From: Leptolyngbya sp. 'hensonii'
Lineage (GTDB): Bacteria > Cyanobacteriota > Cyanobacteriia > GCF-001939115
Assembly: GCF_001939115.1 (NCBI RefSeq)
Contig: NZ_MQTZ01000043.1
Coordinates: 186,001-250,000, forward strand
Direction of reading: 5' to 3'
DNA length: 64,000 nt
Under the pieces are notes generated by a model that did not search any database, was not told the DNA's origin, and saw only the letters and a program-made list of their open reading frames with translations. Position numbers and translations under genes: made by a program. Of the stretch, positions 60,146 to 64,000 are shown one piece after another. How positions within the stretch are numbered: position 1 is the first letter of the stretch; each line of letters starts with the position of its first letter.

Positions 60146-61681
60146 TCAACGCGAAAGTTGTTGAAATCCCCACTCATATAGGGATTTCAAGAGTAAAGTG
60201 TCTGGAGGATGCCAGCATTTTTTGATTACTGTTTCCAAAACTGTCATCATCAAGTCAACTGTTGAAGTTTTAGGATCTACGGGCATCCCCGATTTTGTCC
60301 ATAGTGATCGAATTTCCGTTTCATTGATCGATTTACCTTCGTGAATGAGTTGGTTACGCTTCTCACGAATTGCATCAAGCAGTTTGTACCAGGAGCTAGT
60401 GTCATTGAATTTATGCAAAGTCAACCAAGCATCAATTAATTCCTTAAAGCCTGGGGTGTAGTCCTCCGGCCTTCCTCGATAGTTGTCTTTGGGGATAATC
60501 AGCTTCTTAGTCAACCAGGTTTCTGTTTTTGCCCGAATTGCTAACAGACGCTCCAACAGTTGGGCAAATTGCAGAAATGCGGTTGTCCAGTTTTCGCGGT
60601 TGGTTGCCAACTCGATTAGTACAACCATTTCCCAGGCTTGACGATACCTGGATGCTGGGGTTGTTTTGGGTGAAAGAATTTCTTGAAGCTGGGTTTGCCA
60701 GGTCTGAAGCTCGTTTGGAAGCACCAGTTTGTGTACTGCGTTGGAGCGTAGCCAGGAGTCTCGCAGGACTTTGAATGCTTTCTCTAACTCCAGATTACTC
60801 ACCAGGGTCAGATGTTCTGCTAGTTTGTAAACAACTTCAAAGCGATCGCGATGAGCTGCTAACCAAACCTTAGCTTCTGCAAAATCTCCCCGTCGCCATG
60901 CTGAGATAATTCGTTCTCGCTCCACAGGCCAAAAATAGCTTCCTAGAGCTACGACATTAAACTGATCAGAAATACAGGCATTGCTGTTATTTTGAGCATC
61001 TAACTCAAACAGAGGGGTAGGTTCAACAGGAATCACTTGCTCCACAGGGCATTGTCGCATCAGAGCGGCAGCACAAATTTCCAAAGTGTTAGCGATTTGG
61101 GGAACAGAACCCTTCGTTTGGATTAGTAATGTGAGATCTTGCGCTTCATCCTTTGAAAGGCGATCCAGGGCATATTGCAAAATAAACCCTTCAACTTCTT
61201 GCCGAATCGCATCAATCTGGTTAACCGCCACTACAGGGTTCCACACATCTACCTGAATTTGGGGATAAAGCTGACGCAGATTGCCCGCCATCAGTTCTGT
61301 CAACCACAGGGTATCAGCACGACGAAAATTCCAGGTAACGGTTTCTGGTTGGTCGGTTCCCCATAAAATAATATGGTCAAGTCCATCTCGGACAGATTTG
61401 GCAATAATCTGATCATCCAACAGCAACTTTACCCTGGAAAAGTCTGATTGGGATACGCACTGCTGGTAAACTTGCTCTCCCAGATGCCTTACACTCCAAG
61501 GAAATTCAGGTCTAGCGGTATTACTGTGATAGCCACGCTCAATGCCTAATTCCTGAGTATAAAGTTGATCAATATGTTGGGGATGCCCCCGATCTCCATC
61601 GGCACCGAGCGATCGTACAATGCCATCTTTGCATTTCCACCCAACCTGACGAGTTCCAACTGTGATAATCAGTGTTTTCAT
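60146..61681 (-). CDS. CARF-HEPN protein, first of two at the locus
   Basis: A 511-residue protein. The N-terminal 210 residues form a CARF-like Rossmann domain (MKTLIITVGTRQVGW; LDHIILWGTDQPETV; LLIQTKGSVPQI as the ligand loop). A helical C-terminal domain has IREKRNQLIHEGKSI, the R-x4-H HEPN RNase motif (Arg442, Asn443, His447). It is only distantly like the second CARF-HEPN at 51242-52525. The ATG at 61681 fits; a 33-codon extension upstream is excluded because the RAYT gene ends there. It probably responds to cyclic oligoadenylate from Cas10. Confidence 0.8.
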   Translation of the reverse strand: MKTLIITVGTRQVGWKCKDGIVRSLGADGDRGHPQHIDQLYTQELGIERGYHSNTARPEFPWSVRHLGEQVYQQCVSQSDFSRVKLLLDDQIIAKSVRDGLDHIILWGTDQPETVTWNFRRADTLWLTELMAGNLRQLYPQIQVDVWNPVVAVNQIDAIRQEVEGFILQYALDRLSKDEAQDLTLLIQTKGSVPQIANTLEICAAALMRQCPVEQVIPVEPTPLFELDAQNNSNACISDQFNVVALGSYFWPVERERIISAWRRGDFAEAKVWLAAHRDRFEVVYKLAEHLTLVSNLELEKAFKVLRDSWLRSNAVHKLVLPNELQTWQTQLQEILSPKTTPASRYRQAWEMVVLIELATNRENWTTAFLQFAQLLERLLAIRAKTETWLTKKLIIPKDNYRGRPEDYTPGFKELIDAWLTLHKFNDTSSWYKLLDAIREKRNQLIHEGKSINETEIRSLWTKSGMPVDPKTSTVDLMMTVLETVIKKCWHPPDTLLLKSLYEWGFQQLSR

Positions 61682-61734
61682 GTTTTTTCGTAGATTGAAG
61701 ATCTGACGATTAAAATCGCAGCTATACAGGCAAT

Positions 61735-61750
61735 GTCCGCCTACGCGGAC
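61735..61750. repeat. REP palindrome left of the RAYT transposase
   Basis: GTCCGC-CTAC-GCGGAC: a perfect 6-bp stem with a 4-base loop lies 13 bases past the transposase stop. It shares the CCGCCTACGCGG core with the palindrome at 62231-62250 in inverted orientation. Confidence 0.75.
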
Positions 61751-61763
61751 TGGACTTGTTGCT

Positions 61764-62213
61764 CTATTGTTCACCTGCAAAAATAGGCTGGCTAGAAACT
61801 GGCAGTGTGGGAAGTTCCCATTGAGGGGTTAGGGTGTGTTGCTTATGGTGACCGGGTTGGTTGCGGATATAGTTAGCCACGAGATCGAGGTGTTCATGAC
61901 TAACGCTAAAGGCACCATAGCTACCTTGCCATTTAAAGAATTCTCCGGGTTGGATGATATGCGTCACAAGGTGGGACGAACTGCCTTTGACGGCTTTCAT
62001 CAAGTCCGAAACACAAAGAGTGGGAGGAATACCTACTAGCAAATGGGCATGATCGACAACACCCCCTACAGCGATCGCAGTGCCTTTCAGTTGAGTACAT
62101 TGACGAATAATCTCCGCATAAATAGCAGTCTGGATCGCAGGAGTAATAATGGGTAGCCGATCGCAGGTAGACCAAACGCAATGGATATAAAGTTGAGTGT
62201 AGTTTTCTCTCAT
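61764..62213 (-). CDS. REP-associated tyrosine transposase (RAYT/TnpA-REP-like)
   Basis: A 149-residue Y1 HUH transposase: YIHCVWSTCDRLPII at the start, HUH motif VDHAHLLVGI (His55, His57), and catalytic Tyr115 in VANYIRNQPGHHKQHT. It relates to IS200/IS605 TnpA, but the C-terminal part and the flanking palindromes fit the RAYT class that moves REP elements. Palindromes at 61735-61750 and 62231-62250 bracket it. It is inserted between cmr3 and the CARF-HEPN gene in the same orientation and leaves their frames intact. Confidence 0.88.
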   Translation of the reverse strand: MRENYTQLYIHCVWSTCDRLPIITPAIQTAIYAEIIRQCTQLKGTAIAVGGVVDHAHLLVGIPPTLCVSDLMKAVKGSSSHLVTHIIQPGEFFKWQGSYGAFSVSHEHLDLVANYIRNQPGHHKQHTLTPQWELPTLPVSSQPIFAGEQ

Positions 62214-62230
62214 AAATAAGTTCCGTCCCT

Positions 62231-62250
62231 AAATCCGCGTAGGCGGATTT
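62231..62250. repeat. REP palindrome right of the RAYT transposase
   Basis: AAATCCGC-GTAG-GCGGATTT: a perfect 8-bp stem with a GTAG loop, 17 bases before the transposase start. Read on the minus strand the loop is CTAC, matching the left palindrome in inverted orientation. Confidence 0.75.
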
Positions 62251-62257
62251 CGTTTGT

Positions 62258-64000
<1,743 letters not shown>

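Noticed and set aside
61764-62213. Ordinary IS200/IS605 insertion
   Set aside because: There is no TnpB and no subterminal left/right end structure; paired REP-like palindromes with a common core fit a RAYT better.

Overview
The window looks like a chromosomal segment, about 50% GC, of a cyanobacterium, probably filamentous. The supporting signs are abundant HIP1 octamers (GCGATCGC), a PedR-like regulator, DUF1997, DUF4168, a CcbP-type calcium-binding protein, XisH/XisI, cyanobacterial-type ispH and hisS, and large NB-ARC/TPR and CHAT proteins. I cannot name a genus with confidence.

Layout. 0-9.7 kb is mostly housekeeping: a CsoR/InrS-type metal sensor, an SDR, DUF1997, EI24, hisS, a PedR-like regulator, DUF4168, a DUF2064 glycosyltransferase and ispH. 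8.6-14 kb is a two-component block: two hybrid kinases and a response regulator with a degenerate kinase remnant. 14-30.3 kb is a conflict/defence island: an IS630 insertion that cuts into a TPR gene, an NB-ARC STAND operon, a PIN/UPF0175 toxin-antitoxin pair, xisHI bracketed by direct repeats, and a four-gene operon of MoxR/ChlI-type AAA+, vWA, nucleoside-phosphorylase/CHAT-like and TPR-CHAT proteins. 31-39.4 kb has a plasmid- or element-like character: a 1048-residue protein carrying the DFDGD signature of two-barrel RNA polymerases, an Rpn-like nuclease gene with two in-frame partial tandem duplications, a ParA-like ATPase, a one-TM coiled-coil protein, a membrane-anchored PD-(D/E)xK-like protein and a zinc ribbon. 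40-44.5 kb carries DUF4058, a PnuC/NadR nicotinamide riboside salvage pair and a C69 peptidase.

44.5-64 kb is a complete type III-B CRISPR locus read on the minus strand. The order of transcription is cas10 (enters from the right edge), cmr3, a REP-associated transposase, a CARF-HEPN protein, an antitoxin/PIN toxin pair, cmr4, cmr5, a cmr6-cmr1 fusion, a DUF3696 ATPase, a PLD-like partner, an IS1-family element, a second CARF-HEPN protein, a 2-TM protein, cas1, cas2, a leader and an array of 64 repeats with 63 spacers. Start/stop overlaps (TAATG) couple cas10-cmr3 and the Cmr6-Cmr1 fusion to the ATPase.

The strongest candidates for something undescribed are the two-barrel polymerase-like protein next to a ParA module, and the ATPase/PLD-like pair welded to the Cmr operon. 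The vWA/AAA+/CHAT operon matches a computationally described class of ternary conflict systems and is also worth following.
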